In this document: in pieces, positions 16,883 to 25,950 of the stretch | Layout of the letters: each line of letters opens with the position of its first letter | Position numbering within the stretch: position 1 is the first letter of the stretch | NCBI RefSeq assembly: GCF_002013915.1 | Contig: NZ_MBTF01000034.1 | Location: 248,001-312,000, forward strand | From: Mucilaginibacter pedocola | Lineage (GTDB): Bacteria; Bacteroidota; Bacteroidia; Sphingobacteriales; Sphingobacteriaceae | Direction of reading: 5' to 3' | Length of the DNA: 64,000 nucleotides | Notes under the pieces: generated by a model | Database searches by the model: none | Told to the model about the DNA's origin: nothing | What the model saw: only the letters and a program-made list of their open reading frames with translations | Translations under genes and position numbers: made by a program

Positions 16883-18745
16883 ATGAAAAAACTCTTCGCC
16901 GCTTTAGTACTATTTACTACGGCATGCAGCGCAACTTTTGCGCAAACCTATGATGTAAAGGAACATTACACCAAAAAGGATGTATACATTACCATGCGCG
17001 ATGGCGTGAAACTCTTCACCTCCATCTACATCCCTAAGGATGCTTCCAAACAAAACAAGTACCCCATGATGATGCAGCGCACCTGCTACAGCGTTGCCCC
17101 TTATGGCGAAACGAAATACCCCGGCCAGCTTGGCCCATCAAAATACATGATGCAGGAGGGTTACATTTTTGTGTACCAGGATGTGCGCGGCCGCTGGAAA
17201 AGCGAAGGCACCTGGACCAACATGACCCCGGTTATCGACAATAAAAAAACTAAAAAGGATGTAGACGAAGGCTCGGATACGTACGACACTATCGACTGGC
17301 TCATCAAAAACATAGAAGGCAACAACGGCCGCGTAGGCCAGTGGGGTATCAGCTACCCGGGCTTTTACACGGCCGCGGGTATCTTATCAAACCACCCTGC
17401 GCTAAAGGCATCATCACCGCAGGCACCTATCTCCGATTTCTTTTTTGATGATTTCCATCATAACGGTGCTTTCCTGGAGAGTTACTTCTTTACCTTCCCT
17501 GTTTTCGGTGTGCAGAAAACCGATACCACTACTAAAGCATGGTACAACAATACCATGATAAACACCGGTACACGCGATGGTTTCCAGTTTTTGCTGGATA
17601 TGGGCCCGCTTAAAAACGCCGACAAATATTACCAAGACAACTTTTACTGGCAGGAAACCATAAACCACCCCAGCTATGATGAGTTTTGGCAAAAACGTGG
17701 CCTGCCTAAGCACTACGGCAAAACTAAAACCGCGGTAATGACCGTTGGCGGTTGGTTTGATGCGGAAGACCTGGCCGGCCCGCTTACTATTTATAAAACT
17801 ATCGAGAAAAAAGACCCTAATGCTTACAACACCATCGTGATGACACCTTTCGGCCACGGCCGCTGGTCGCGCGAGACGGGGCACACCATGCACAGCAACA
17901 TTTACTTTGGCGATAGCATTGCTACCTTCTACCAAAAAAATATAGAGCAAAAGTTCTTCAACCACTTCCTGAAAGGCGATGGCAGCAAACAAAGCGGCCT
18001 GCCCGAAGCATACATGTTCAACACCGGCAAAAACGAGTGGAAAACCTTCAACAAATGGCCTTCGCCAGCTGCCGAGCACGTTAAATATTATTTAGGTGCC
18101 GATGGTAAGTTGCCAACCACACAACCTGCGGATGGCTCTACCAGCTACGTGAGTGACCCGCTGAAACCGGTACCTTACACCGAAGATCTGCCTACCACCA
18201 TGGGCTTCACCCCGCATAACTACATGAGCGAGGATCAGCGCTTTGCCGGCCGCCGTACCGATGTGGTAGTTTTTGAGACGGATGTATTAACGGATGATGT
18301 TACCCTCGGCGGCGAAATTATGGCGCACCTTAAAGTAGCCAGCACCGGTACCGATGCGGATTTCTTTGTAAAGCTAATAGACGTTTACCCGGCCGACGAG
18401 CCCAACAACCCATACATGCCCAACAAAAGCATCACGCTAAACAATTACCAGCAAATGGTGCGTAGCGAGGTGATGCCGGCTCGTTTCCGCAACAGTTTTG
18501 AGAAACCGGAGGCTTTGGTGGCCAACCAGAAAACCGATGTAACTTTCCGCCTGCAGGATGTGCTGCACACCTTTAAAAAAGGGCACCGCATAATGGTGCA
18601 GGTACAAAGCACCGCTTTCCCGCTGTTTGCCCGCAACCCGCAAAAATTCGTGGAGAACCCGTACAAGGCAGAAGCAAGCGATTACGTCAAAGCAACTGAG
18701 ACTATTTTTAGCGATAGTTATTTGGATGTTGAGGTGTTGAAGTAG
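16883..18745 (+). CDS. CocE/NonD family hydrolase (X-Pro dipeptidyl-peptidase-like, glutaryl-acylase type), exported
   Basis: Secreted serine hydrolase probably acting on acyl-amide or peptide substrates in the periplasm. 620 residues with a signal peptide (first about 20 residues, ending TFAQ). The alpha/beta-hydrolase domain shows the nucleophile elbow GISYPG at 155-160 (Ser157), preceded by QDVRGRWKSEG typical of the family. The C-terminal third is the jelly-roll X-Pro peptidase C domain. It is followed by an M1 peptidase gene on the same strand, pointing to a scavenging role for peptides. The precise substrate is not predictable. Confidence 0.9.
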   Translation: MKKLFAALVLFTTACSATFAQTYDVKEHYTKKDVYITMRDGVKLFTSIYIPKDASKQNKYPMMMQRTCYSVAPYGETKYPGQLGPSKYMMQEGYIFVYQDVRGRWKSEGTWTNMTPVIDNKKTKKDVDEGSDTYDTIDWLIKNIEGNNGRVGQWGISYPGFYTAAGILSNHPALKASSPQAPISDFFFDDFHHNGAFLESYFFTFPVFGVQKTDTTTKAWYNNTMINTGTRDGFQFLLDMGPLKNADKYYQDNFYWQETINHPSYDEFWQKRGLPKHYGKTKTAVMTVGGWFDAEDLAGPLTIYKTIEKKDPNAYNTIVMTPFGHGRWSRETGHTMHSNIYFGDSIATFYQKNIEQKFFNHFLKGDGSKQSGLPEAYMFNTGKNEWKTFNKWPSPAAEHVKYYLGADGKLPTTQPADGSTSYVSDPLKPVPYTEDLPTTMGFTPHNYMSEDQRFAGRRTDVVVFETDVLTDDVTLGGEIMAHLKVASTGTDADFFVKLIDVYPADEPNNPYMPNKSITLNNYQQMVRSEVMPARFRNSFEKPEALVANQKTDVTFRLQDVLHTFKKGHRIMVQVQSTAFPLFARNPQKFVENPYKAEASDYVKATETIFSDSYLDVEVLK

Positions 18746-18838
18746 TGATTGGAGAATGGTGAGTAGAGAGTTGTGTGTGGTTTTTATAGTCGTAAATAAC
18801 TCACAACTTTCTACCTATTAATCCCCTGCTCACCACCA

Positions 18839-18957
18839 TGTCATTGCGAGGAGCGGCTGGGGAGTGAGCATCGGGAGCGACGTGGCAAACTCGTCGTTAA
18901 GTATTACAGCAATACTTAACCACTAATTTACAGCGCCTTGCAACGACGAAATCGAAA
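18839..18957. repeat. TGTCATTGCGAG-family element, degenerate copy 2
   Basis: The left end TGTCATTGCGAGGAGCG matches the 2206 element, followed by GCGACGTGGCAAACTCGTCG. The right end is eroded. It occupies the gap between the CocE-type and M1 peptidase genes. Confidence 0.6.
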
Positions 18958-18981
18958 TAGAATATTGAAAATTAAAATATA

Positions 18982-20637
18982 ATGAAACTACGCCTGTTAT
19001 TCCCCCTATTGTTATTAGGCAGCCTAAGCGCACACGCCCAATTAGGCACCCACAAAGAAACCTTTACCCGTGCCGATACGCTGCGTGGCTCCTTAACCAC
19101 GTCGCTACGCACTTGTTACGATATCAATTACTATCACCTGGATGTGAAGTTTGATATCGATAAAAAATTCATCAGCGGTAACGTACTGTTCAAGTTTACG
19201 GCTGAATCGGATTTTACTAAACTGCAGTTCGACCTGTGGAATAACCTGAAGATAGAGAAGGTGGTTTACAAAGGGCAGGAACTGAGTTATACCCGCGAGT
19301 TTAACGCGGTGTTCCTCAGCTTCCCCAAAACCATCAGCAAGGGCAGTAAAGAAGAGTTCAGGGTTTATTATAGCGGCAACCCTACCATTGCCAAACGCGC
19401 TCCTTGGGATGGCGGCGTGCAATACGCTACCGACTCGTTGGGTAAACCCTTCGTAGCTACCGCTTGCCAGGGCATGGGCGCAAGCGTTTGGTGGCCAACC
19501 AAAGATGTGCAGGACGACGAGGTGGATAGCGCCATGGTAAGCATCAGCGTGCCAAACGGATTGAAAGATGTATCTAACGGCCGCCTGCGCAAGGTTACCA
19601 AGCTGAAGGATGGTTACACCCGGTTCGATTGGTTTGTTTCGCAACCTATAAACAACTACAATCTTGAAGCTAATATTGGCGATTATGCGCATTATACCGG
19701 CACTTACCAGGGCGAAAAAGGTAAGCTCGACCTTGATTTTTGGCCGTTGAGCTACAATGTAGAAAAAGCCAAGAAACAATGGGGGCTTGATGCGCCGCGC
19801 ATGCTGAAGTCCTTCGAAAGCTGGTTTGGACCCTACCCTTTTTACGAGGATGGCTACAAACTGGTTGAAACCCCGCACCTGGGTATGGAACACCAAAGTG
19901 GTACAGCGTACGGTAACCACTACCGCAACGGCTATCTGGGCCGGGACTTATCGGGCACCGGCTGGGGCATGAAATGGGATTTTATTGTGGTACACGAGAG
20001 CGGGCACGAGTGGTTTGGCAACAACATTACCAGCAAGGATTTGGCCGATATGTGGATACACGAAAGCTTTACCAACTACAGCGAATCCCTTTTCATCGAA
20101 ACTTTCTACGGTAAGCAAGCCGGGCAGGAGTACGTGCACGGCACCCGCATGGCCATCCAGAACGATGGGCCTATAGTTGGCGCGTATGGCGTTAACAAAG
20201 AGGGTAGCGGCGATATGTATTACAAAGGTGGCAATATGCTTAACATGATACGCACCATTATTAATGATGATGATAAATGGCGCAACATACTGCGCGGGTT
20301 AAACAAAACCTTTTACCATAAAACCGTAACGTACGATGATGTGGTGGGCTATATCAACACCCAAAGCGGAATAGATCTGTCGCTTGTTTTCGAGCAATAC
20401 CTGAAACACGCTAAACTGCCCGTGCTGGAGTTTAACACCATACAAGGTAAGCTAATGGCCCGCTGGGTTGCTGAAACACCCGGCTTTAATATGCCGGTGA
20501 AAGTGAGGGTTAAGGGCGGCGAGAATGTGTTCATTAAACCAAACACGCATTTTGCCCCGGTAGCTATTAATGGCGCTACTAAAGACAATATTGAGGTAGA
20601 CACCTTTAACTATTACATAGGCGTATTGGTAAATTAA
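18982..20637 (+). CDS. M1 family metallopeptidase (aminopeptidase), exported
   Basis: Zinc aminopeptidase of the gluzincin clan. 551 residues with a signal peptide (MKLRLLFPLLLLGSLSAHAQ). The catalytic zinc motif HESGH is at 338-342 with the third ligand Glu in WIHESFTNYSE about 19 residues later; the exopeptidase motif normally GAMEN appears as GMEHQSG at 301-307. An N-terminal beta domain precedes the catalytic domain, and the ERAP1-like C-terminal domain is absent, as in short Bacteroidota members. Likely digests peptides in the periplasm together with the preceding hydrolase. Confidence 0.93.
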   Translation: MKLRLLFPLLLLGSLSAHAQLGTHKETFTRADTLRGSLTTSLRTCYDINYYHLDVKFDIDKKFISGNVLFKFTAESDFTKLQFDLWNNLKIEKVVYKGQELSYTREFNAVFLSFPKTISKGSKEEFRVYYSGNPTIAKRAPWDGGVQYATDSLGKPFVATACQGMGASVWWPTKDVQDDEVDSAMVSISVPNGLKDVSNGRLRKVTKLKDGYTRFDWFVSQPINNYNLEANIGDYAHYTGTYQGEKGKLDLDFWPLSYNVEKAKKQWGLDAPRMLKSFESWFGPYPFYEDGYKLVETPHLGMEHQSGTAYGNHYRNGYLGRDLSGTGWGMKWDFIVVHESGHEWFGNNITSKDLADMWIHESFTNYSESLFIETFYGKQAGQEYVHGTRMAIQNDGPIVGAYGVNKEGSGDMYYKGGNMLNMIRTIINDDDKWRNILRGLNKTFYHKTVTYDDVVGYINTQSGIDLSLVFEQYLKHAKLPVLEFNTIQGKLMARWVAETPGFNMPVKVRVKGGENVFIKPNTHFAPVAINGATKDNIEVDTFNYYIGVLVN

Positions 20638-20720
20638 AAAATGCAACAATATTTTAGCTTATGTGCAACGTATTGGCAGGTGATAGCATCTAATAGTTGA
20701 ACATAAACTAAAACCCCAAT

Positions 20721-21425
20721 ATGAAATCACTAAAGAAACTAATACTGGCAGCCGTGTTGGTAGCCGTAAACGTTGTTGCATTCGCTAAAAACGTAACCGA
20801 AGACCGTCACCTTACAGGCTTCAGCGCTGTAAATGTTGCAGGCTCTTTCGATGTATATATCACCCAGGGCTCGTCGGAGTCGGTAAAAGTTGATGCGCCA
20901 TCGGATATCATAGGCCGTATTGTTACAGAAGTTGAAGGAGGTACGCTGAAAATTTACACCAAGCGCGACGAGGACAACAACTGGAGCTGGCACGATAAAA
21001 AAGTGGTTATTTACGTAGCCCTTAAAGATGTGAACAATATCACGCTCAGAGGCAGTGGCGACGTTTTCTTTAAAGAAGGTTTAAAAGCCAGCTCGCTACA
21101 ATTGAAATTGGTTGGCAGCGGCGATATCACCGGCAAACTGAACGTAAAAAATTTAGATAGCAGCATACAAGGCTCAGGCGATATTACCATCAGCGGCAGT
21201 GCTGATACTTCGTTAGTTAGCGTAGCCGGCAGCGGCGATTTCACCGGCCAGGGCTTAACTACAGGCACCACCCAAGTTATGGTACGCGGCAGCGGCGATG
21301 CAAGGGTAAACGCATCAGAAAAAATTGATGCATCAGTAGTTGGCAGCGGCGATGTACATTACACTGGCTCGCCAAAAACCATCAACACCTCAAAAGCAGG
21401 TAGCGGCAGCGTAAGCCGGATGTAA
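20721..21425 (+). CDS. Head GIN domain-containing protein (DUF2807), exported
   Basis: 234 residues with a signal peptide (cleavage near VAFAK). The rest is a right-handed beta-helix-like fold built from repeated GSGD units: GSGDVF, GSGDIT, GSGDIT, GSGDFT, GSGDAR and GSGDVH appear at regular intervals of about 18-22 residues. These auto-adhesin-like domains are common in Bacteroidota envelopes but have no defined biochemical activity. A single gene, ended by the hairpin at 21431 and the bidirectional terminator shared with trxA. Confidence 0.9.
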   Translation: MKSLKKLILAAVLVAVNVVAFAKNVTEDRHLTGFSAVNVAGSFDVYITQGSSESVKVDAPSDIIGRIVTEVEGGTLKIYTKRDEDNNWSWHDKKVVIYVALKDVNNITLRGSGDVFFKEGLKASSLQLKLVGSGDITGKLNVKNLDSSIQGSGDITISGSADTSLVSVAGSGDFTGQGLTTGTTQVMVRGSGDARVNASEKIDASVVGSGDVHYTGSPKTINTSKAGSGSVSRM

Positions 21426-21430
21426 GTAAA

Positions 21431-21492
21431 AAGTCGAAAGTCTTAAGTCTGAAGTTTTAAGAAACCAACTTCGGACTCAAGACTTTCGACTT
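21431..21492. repeat. 26-bp inverted repeat of the AAGTCTGAAGTC family
   Basis: Left arm AAGTCGAAAGTCTTAAGTCT (plus GAAGTT) at 21431-21456 and right arm at 21467-21492 are complementary with two mismatches. The same short words recur at 29364-29622 inside a gene and at 42128-42165. Confidence 0.8.
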
Positions 21493-21502
21493 AAGACTAT
21501 AA

Positions 21503-21540
21503 AACAAGAAGGCCCCGCAAATTTGCGGGGCCTTCTTGTT
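21503..21540. terminator. Bidirectional terminator between the DUF2807 gene and trxA
   Basis: A perfect 38-bp palindrome, AACAAGAAGGCCCCGCAAA and its complement. The two genes converge here. Confidence 0.85.
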
Positions 21541-21552
21541 TTATATGATAGC

Positions 21553-21873
21553 TTATGCTAATTGTTTATCTAATTTACCGGCCAATACCGATTTTGGAAC
21601 TGCGCCGATCTGTTTGTCAACAATTTCGCCGTCTTTAAAGAAAAGTAGAGCAGGGATATTACGGATACCATATTTAACCGAAATACCGGGGTTGTTATCT
21701 ACGTTTACTTTACCTACAACGGCCTGGCCATCGTATTCTTTAGCAATATCTTCTACTACCGGGCCAACCATTCTACAAGGGCCGCACCACTCTGCCCAAA
21801 AATCAACTAATACGGGTTTATCTGATTTAAGAACAAGTTCTTCGAAGTTTGCATCTGTTATTTCTAAAGCCAT
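21553..21873 (-). CDS. trxA: Thioredoxin
   Basis: Cytosolic dithiol-disulfide oxidoreductase that keeps proteins reduced and supplies ribonucleotide reductase and other enzymes. 106 residues, the typical length, with no signal peptide. The active site WCGPC is at 29-33, preceded by VDFWAE, and the cis-proline region RNIPALLFFKDG is at about 71-82. Single gene with its own promoter-like element and a shared terminator. Confidence 0.97.
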   Translation of the reverse strand: MALEITDANFEELVLKSDKPVLVDFWAEWCGPCRMVGPVVEDIAKEYDGQAVVGKVNVDNNPGISVKYGIRNIPALLFFKDGEIVDKQIGAVPKSVLAGKLDKQLA

Positions 21874-21901
21874 GATATTTTATATTTAAAATTTTTGTGT
21901 A

Positions 21902-21909
21902 CAAATATA
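21902..21909 (-). promoter_or_regulatory. Probable -7 box (TATATTTG) of trxA
   Basis: A TAnnTTTG match 28 bases upstream of the trxA ATG on the minus strand, with a TTG at 21931-21933 separated by 21 bases. Confidence 0.55.
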
Positions 21910-22054
21910 TACTATTCAAATAGCTTGCCACAAGCGGGGGTATGACAATGTGACAATTATATTAACAATGTTGATAATATTGACAGATGTGCAATAATCG
22001 AATCACCTGCAGGTTACCTTCTGGCGCTCCGCAGTATCAATTAAAAAGTTAACG

Positions 22055-22384
22055 ATGGAACTTGTGTTATTGTTTGCAGCGCCGGTTATTCAGCTCATAC
22101 TCTCGGTATTAAAGTTATGTCGCAGTATCAGCATTCCGTTAGCGGCCATTTATATGGGGGCTGTATTTGCAGGAGCCATTTGTTCATTCATTGGCATGAA
22201 GATCATGTTAAGTCAAATGGCTGTAGCATCACACGGTCAAGGTTTTTGCGGCATGCCCGCACTTGGCTTTCTATTTGGCGGCGCGTTCATTACGCTAATT
22301 TCAACATCGCTTATAGCGGGTATATGCGCAATAATTGAAGTGAGAAATAAGAGGAGAAATACAAGGTATCAATTGAACAATTAG
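22055..22384 (+). CDS. Small membrane protein, paralogue of the next gene
   Basis: 109 residues with three hydrophobic segments (about 3-17, 28-48 and 70-92) and a basic C-terminal tail (RNKRRNTRYQ). It begins MELVLLFAAPVIQLILSV, which closely resembles MELLILFTAPIIQLVLSV in the following protein, so the two arose by tandem duplication. The family is unknown to me. A GFCGMPALGFLFGGAFIT motif is shared with the paralogue as RCGVPMVGGIFFGGFIT. Confidence 0.6.
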   Translation: MELVLLFAAPVIQLILSVLKLCRSISIPLAAIYMGAVFAGAICSFIGMKIMLSQMAVASHGQGFCGMPALGFLFGGAFITLISTSLIAGICAIIEVRNKRRNTRYQLNN

Positions 22385-22407
22385 TTATGAAACTTCTGCT
22401 ATCATTC

Positions 22408-22722
22408 ATGGAACTTCTGATATTATTTACTGCACCCATTATTCAACTGGTTTTGTCGGTAAGGAGGTTATCCGGACGGACCCGACTTCCGCTTTGGAGC
22501 ATTGTCATCATCACATATGCATCGGGGATTCTCTGCACATCCCTTGCCGGCTATATAATGTCGATAAGGCTATCGGCTTCCGGCTTCCGCTGCGGTGTAC
22601 CGATGGTAGGTGGTATATTCTTTGGAGGATTTATAACCGTAGTAGTTACGCCGGTTATTGGTATTATTTTCTTTTTTATTAGCCAGTCGAAAAAGAAAAG
22701 GGCGGTAACTTTAAATTCTTAG
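22408..22722 (+). CDS. Small membrane protein, paralogue of the previous gene
   Basis: 104 residues from the internal ATG at 22408, chosen because it aligns with the start of the upstream paralogue; an in-frame ATG at 22387 would add seven residues and lies 3 bases after the previous stop. Three membrane segments and a KKKR basic tail. Co-transcribed with its paralogue. Function unknown; tandem pairs of this kind can form heteromeric membrane assemblies, but nothing here proves it. Confidence 0.6.
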   Translation: MELLILFTAPIIQLVLSVRRLSGRTRLPLWSIVIITYASGILCTSLAGYIMSIRLSASGFRCGVPMVGGIFFGGFITVVVTPVIGIIFFFISQSKKKRAVTLNS

Positions 22723-22765
22723 ATAGCCTTACAGCGCGTCATAAAAGTTCAGCGGGCCTACGAAT

Positions 22766-23050
22766 CTAAAAACGCGACGGGTTACGGCTTGTATGAAAAA
22801 CCGAGTTCACTCTAACTTCGTCACCCACGATTTCAAAAACAATTAAGAAGGGGAACACATCTACCTGCGCAAACCTAAATTGCTCAGAGAATTTTACAGC
22901 GTATAAAAGTGGATTTCTTTGAACGTTGTTTAGCTTATGTAATACTTGGCTTTTAAACCTTTTACCCAAGCCTTCCTTTTGTTCCTCGTACCATTTCGCC
23001 GACTCTTTTATATCTTCGGCAGCACTTTTCAAAACAACGAGGCGGTACAT
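22766..23050 (-). CDS. RelE/ParE family toxin
   Basis: 94 residues of the ParE-type fold: helical N-terminus with ESAKWYEEQKEGLGKRF, central KLNNVQRNPLLYAV, and C-terminal beta strands ending in HTSRNPSRF. ParE-like members poison gyrase and RelE-like members cleave mRNA; which applies cannot be decided from sequence. Its ATG overlaps the antitoxin stop by one base (TAATG), the usual coupled arrangement, with the antitoxin first. Confidence 0.85.
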   Translation of the reverse strand: MYRLVVLKSAAEDIKESAKWYEEQKEGLGKRFKSQVLHKLNNVQRNPLLYAVKFSEQFRFAQVDVFPFLIVFEIVGDEVRVNSVFHTSRNPSRF

Positions 23051-23277
23051 TAATCCTCTGTATACTTTAGAAAAATTTTCAATTCATCTAACGAGTAGGC
23101 TTCCATATTTCCGGAGTTATATGCCTGTTGCCTGCTTAAGACGATCTGCTTTTGCTCATCAGATAAGTACAGATCATCTTCGCCGTTTAAAACAGCTTTC
23201 AGTTGTTCTTTTTCAACTGGGTTTAAGGCTTGTACGGCCTCAATTAATTGCCCCATAGAAAGGTTTATCGATATCAT
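23050..23277 (-). CDS. Antitoxin of the ParE-type module (addiction module component)
   Basis: 75 residues, acidic, with an N-terminal helix-rich segment (SMGQLIEAVQALNPVEKEQL) of the kind seen in small addiction-module antitoxins, and a C-terminal toxin-binding stretch. It is transcribed before the toxin. A TAACTTTG -7 box lies 23 bases upstream. It probably binds and neutralises the toxin, and may repress its own promoter. Confidence 0.75.
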   Translation of the reverse strand: MISINLSMGQLIEAVQALNPVEKEQLKAVLNGEDDLYLSDEQKQIVLSRQQAYNSGNMEAYSLDELKIFLKYTED

Positions 23278-23299
23278 GGCAAATAATTTTGATGTATTT

Positions 23300-23307
23300 C
23301 AAAGTTA
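23300..23307 (-). promoter_or_regulatory. Probable -7 box (TAACTTTG) of the ParE-type module
   Basis: TAnnTTTG on the minus strand 22 bases before the antitoxin ATG, with a TTG at 23329-23331 about 21 bases further upstream. Confidence 0.5.
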
Positions 23308-23377
23308 AGGATAAAAATGCAACCAAGCCAACTGCGCCTCAACTTCGCCCTCCCCCCCTACTTTACCATTTTATCGC

Positions 23378-23385
23378 TACTTTTG
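23378..23385 (+). promoter_or_regulatory. Probable -7 box (TACTTTTG) of the nucleotide-sugar dehydrogenase
   Basis: A TAnnTTTG match 55 bases upstream of the ATG at 23440. No clear TTG at -33. Confidence 0.45.
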
Positions 23386-23439
23386 CCTTTTACCCTCATC
23401 TGCCACACAAAATGCGGCGGATGGGGTTAAGCTATCTAC

Positions 23440-24735
23440 ATGAAAAACACCTACCCCGGCGATGATACCCGTATTGCAATAATTGGTTTGGGCTATGTCG
23501 GCCTGCCGCTTGCTATAGAATTTGCCAAGAAATATAATGTACTGGGTTTTGATATAGACACCCAACGCATCCTCGAACTCAGCCTCGGTACGGACCGTAC
23601 CCAGGAGGCCAATATTGACGACCTTCAAAACGTACTAAAACACGCTACCGATTCGGGACTTAAATTTTCTGCCGATACCGAAGAACTACGCAACTGCAAC
23701 ACCTATATCGTAACAGTCCCTACGCCTATCGACCAATTCAAGGCGCCCGATCTTGGCCCTTTACTCAAAGCATCGCAAATGCTGGGCGAAGTACTAAAAC
23801 CCGGCGACCTGGTGATATACGAGTCTACCGTGTACCCCGGCTGCACCGAGGAAGACTGTATACCTGTTTTGGAGAAGGCATCGGGACTGAAATTTAACGA
23901 AGATTTTTTTGCAGGCTACTCGCCAGAGCGCATTAACCCCGGCGATAAGGTTAACACCCTCGCCAAAATAAAAAAGGTAACCAGTGGCTCTACACCCGAA
24001 GTAGCCGATAAGGTTGATGCCCTATATGCTTCCATCATTGAAGCCGGCACGCACAAAGCCCCAAGCATCCGCGTAGCCGAAGCATCTAAAGCGATAGAGA
24101 ATGCCCAGCGAGACGTGAACATCTCTTTTGTGAACGAACTTGCGCTGATATTCGACCGTATGGGTATCGATACCAACGATGTGCTCGAAGCCGCAGGCAC
24201 CAAATGGAACTTTCTGAAATACAAACCCGGCCTGGTTGGCGGGCACTGCATAGGTGTAGACCCTTATTACCTTGCCCACAAGGCCGAAGCGCTGGGTTAT
24301 CAGCCACAGGTCATTCTCTCGGGACGCAGGGTGAACGATGTTATGGGCGAATTTGTGGCAGGCAAAGTGATCAAGCTGCTCATTGCAAAAGGGAACGAGA
24401 TCAATACCGCCAATGCGCTGGTGCTGGGCATCACCTTTAAAGAAAATTGCAGCGATGTGCGCAACAGCAAAGTAGCCGATATTTATACCGAGCTAAAGGC
24501 CTTTGGTGTAAACGTTGATGTGCATGATCCGCGTGCTGATGCCGAACGGGTAGAAAAAGAATACGGCATTACGCTTATTCCGTCGATAGATAAAAAGTAC
24601 GATGCCATCATACTGGCGGTAGCGCACAGCGAATTTTTAACGCTCGACTATGCCGCTATTACCAATGGTGAAGCAAGCGTTATTTACGATACCAAATCGG
24701 TATTGCCGCGGGATATTGTGGATGCGAGGTTGTAG
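23440..24735 (+). CDS. UDP-N-acetylhexosamine 6-dehydrogenase-type nucleotide-sugar dehydrogenase (WbpA/TviB family)
   Basis: NAD-dependent four-electron oxidation of a UDP-sugar C6 alcohol to a uronic acid for surface polysaccharide. 431 residues. Seen: Rossmann motif GLGYVGLP at 16-23, SPERINPG at 161-168, and the catalytic cysteine Cys270 in GGHCIGVDPYYL. The SPERINPG and long N-terminal helix regions favour the UDP-N-acetylglucosamine/galactosamine group over UDP-glucose dehydrogenase, but the substrate is inferred. It precedes the Kdo genes, though a 270-base gap with a repeat separates them. Confidence 0.9.
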   Translation: MKNTYPGDDTRIAIIGLGYVGLPLAIEFAKKYNVLGFDIDTQRILELSLGTDRTQEANIDDLQNVLKHATDSGLKFSADTEELRNCNTYIVTVPTPIDQFKAPDLGPLLKASQMLGEVLKPGDLVIYESTVYPGCTEEDCIPVLEKASGLKFNEDFFAGYSPERINPGDKVNTLAKIKKVTSGSTPEVADKVDALYASIIEAGTHKAPSIRVAEASKAIENAQRDVNISFVNELALIFDRMGIDTNDVLEAAGTKWNFLKYKPGLVGGHCIGVDPYYLAHKAEALGYQPQVILSGRRVNDVMGEFVAGKVIKLLIAKGNEINTANALVLGITFKENCSDVRNSKVADIYTELKAFGVNVDVHDPRADAERVEKEYGITLIPSIDKKYDAIILAVAHSEFLTLDYAAITNGEASVIYDTKSVLPRDIVDARL

Positions 24736-24740
24736 AAACC

Positions 24741-24878
24741 GCGTTGCCATCCGAGGGAAGCGAAGTGACGAGGAATCTTGCGCGGCGTAGCATTACCACT
24801 CAGCATGGTGGCATTGCATAGTGTCGAAGTTTTCTCTTCGCGCTTTCGCACCTCCCCCGCATGCTCATCGAAATGACA
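24741..24878. repeat. TGTCATTGCGAG-family element, degenerate copy 3
   Basis: Starts near GCGTTGCCATCCGAGG and ends CATCGAAATGACA, related to the right end of the 2206 element. It fills most of the gap before kdsD. Confidence 0.5.
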
Positions 24879-24939
24879 AAATTGCTTTGGGTACTCCACA
24901 GCCACATGTGTACAAACATCAATCTTCCATTTTTAGTAG

Positions 24940-24947
24940 TACCTTTG
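24940..24947 (+). promoter_or_regulatory. Probable -7 box (TACCTTTG) of the kds operon
   Basis: A perfect TAnnTTTG match 62 bases before the kdsD ATG; the leader contains a GC-rich CCCTGCAGGG / GGGGCCCTGC stretch. Confidence 0.5.
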
Positions 24948-25008
24948 CAAACCAAAATACACCAAACGTTCCCTGCAGGGTCTCCTGAAAGGGGCCCTGC
25001 GGAAATAA

Positions 25009-25944
25009 ATGAAAAGTATAGCCCAAAAGGTATTTGATATTGAGATAGAGTCGTTACAGCATGTGGCGGCCATGATAGACGAGCAGTTTTCTGACGCTGT
25101 TGCAGCCATACTGCAATCGAAAGGGAAACTGGTGGTTTGCGGCATGGGGAAATCGGGCCATATCGGCCGTAAAATATCGGCCACGCTTACCAGCACCGGT
25201 ACCCAAAGCTTTTTTATGCACCCCGCCGAAGCCTTCCATGGTGACCTGGGTATGGTGAGCGAGCACGATATCCTGCTCATCCTCTCCTACTCGGGCGAAA
25301 CCGAAGAGGTGCTAAAACTGATGCCCTTTTTAAAATGGCATAAAAACCTATCGATAGCTATTACCGGCAACCCAAACTCTACCCTCGCCAAAAATGCCAC
25401 CTACCATCTAAACGTGGGTATCAAACAAGAGGCCTGCCCGTTGGAACTGGCGCCAACATCGTCTACCACGGCAACGCTGGTAATGGGCGACGCACTTGCT
25501 GTAGCTTTGATGACCGAACGGGGCTTTAGTCCCGATGATTTTGCACGTTTCCACCCCGGTGGCCGTTTAGGGCGTAAGCTTTTGGTAAGAGTAAAAGATC
25601 TGATGCGTACCGATGCCCTGCCTTTTTTGGATGCAGGCGCTACGTTTACCGAACTGATCATCCGCATGTCGGAAGGGAAACTGGGGATGGTATTGGTAGG
25701 CACAGCAGATAAGGTTTTTGGCGTGATAACCGATGGCGACCTGCGCCGTGGTTTGTTAAAGCATACAGATATAAACCAGTTGCCTGTATCGGAACTGATG
25801 AACCCCAACCCTATTATAGTGGACGAGGACGAATTAGTTTACGACGCCGAAGCTATCATGCTGGAGCGTAAAATAACTACCCTGTTGGTGAAGAACAGCA
25901 GTGACAAAATAGCAGGTGTTTATCAAATATTTAACCAGGCCTAA
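25009..25944 (+). CDS. kdsD: KpsF/GutQ family arabinose-5-phosphate isomerase
   Basis: Converts ribulose-5-phosphate to arabinose-5-phosphate, the first step toward Kdo. 311 residues: an N-terminal SIS sugar-isomerase domain (GKLVVCGMGKSGHIGRK at about residues 39-55; HPAEAFHGDLGM near 86-97, with SYSGETEE at about 106) and two C-terminal CBS domains (about 200-311), the standard layout. Six bases separate it from kdsB and kdsA overlaps kdsB, so this is one operon in pathway order except that the synthase comes last. Confidence 0.95.
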   Translation: MKSIAQKVFDIEIESLQHVAAMIDEQFSDAVAAILQSKGKLVVCGMGKSGHIGRKISATLTSTGTQSFFMHPAEAFHGDLGMVSEHDILLILSYSGETEEVLKLMPFLKWHKNLSIAITGNPNSTLAKNATYHLNVGIKQEACPLELAPTSSTTATLVMGDALAVALMTERGFSPDDFARFHPGGRLGRKLLVRVKDLMRTDALPFLDAGATFTELIIRMSEGKLGMVLVGTADKVFGVITDGDLRRGLLKHTDINQLPVSELMNPNPIIVDEDELVYDAEAIMLERKITTLLVKNSSDKIAGVYQIFNQA

Positions 25945-25950
25945 GGCGCT

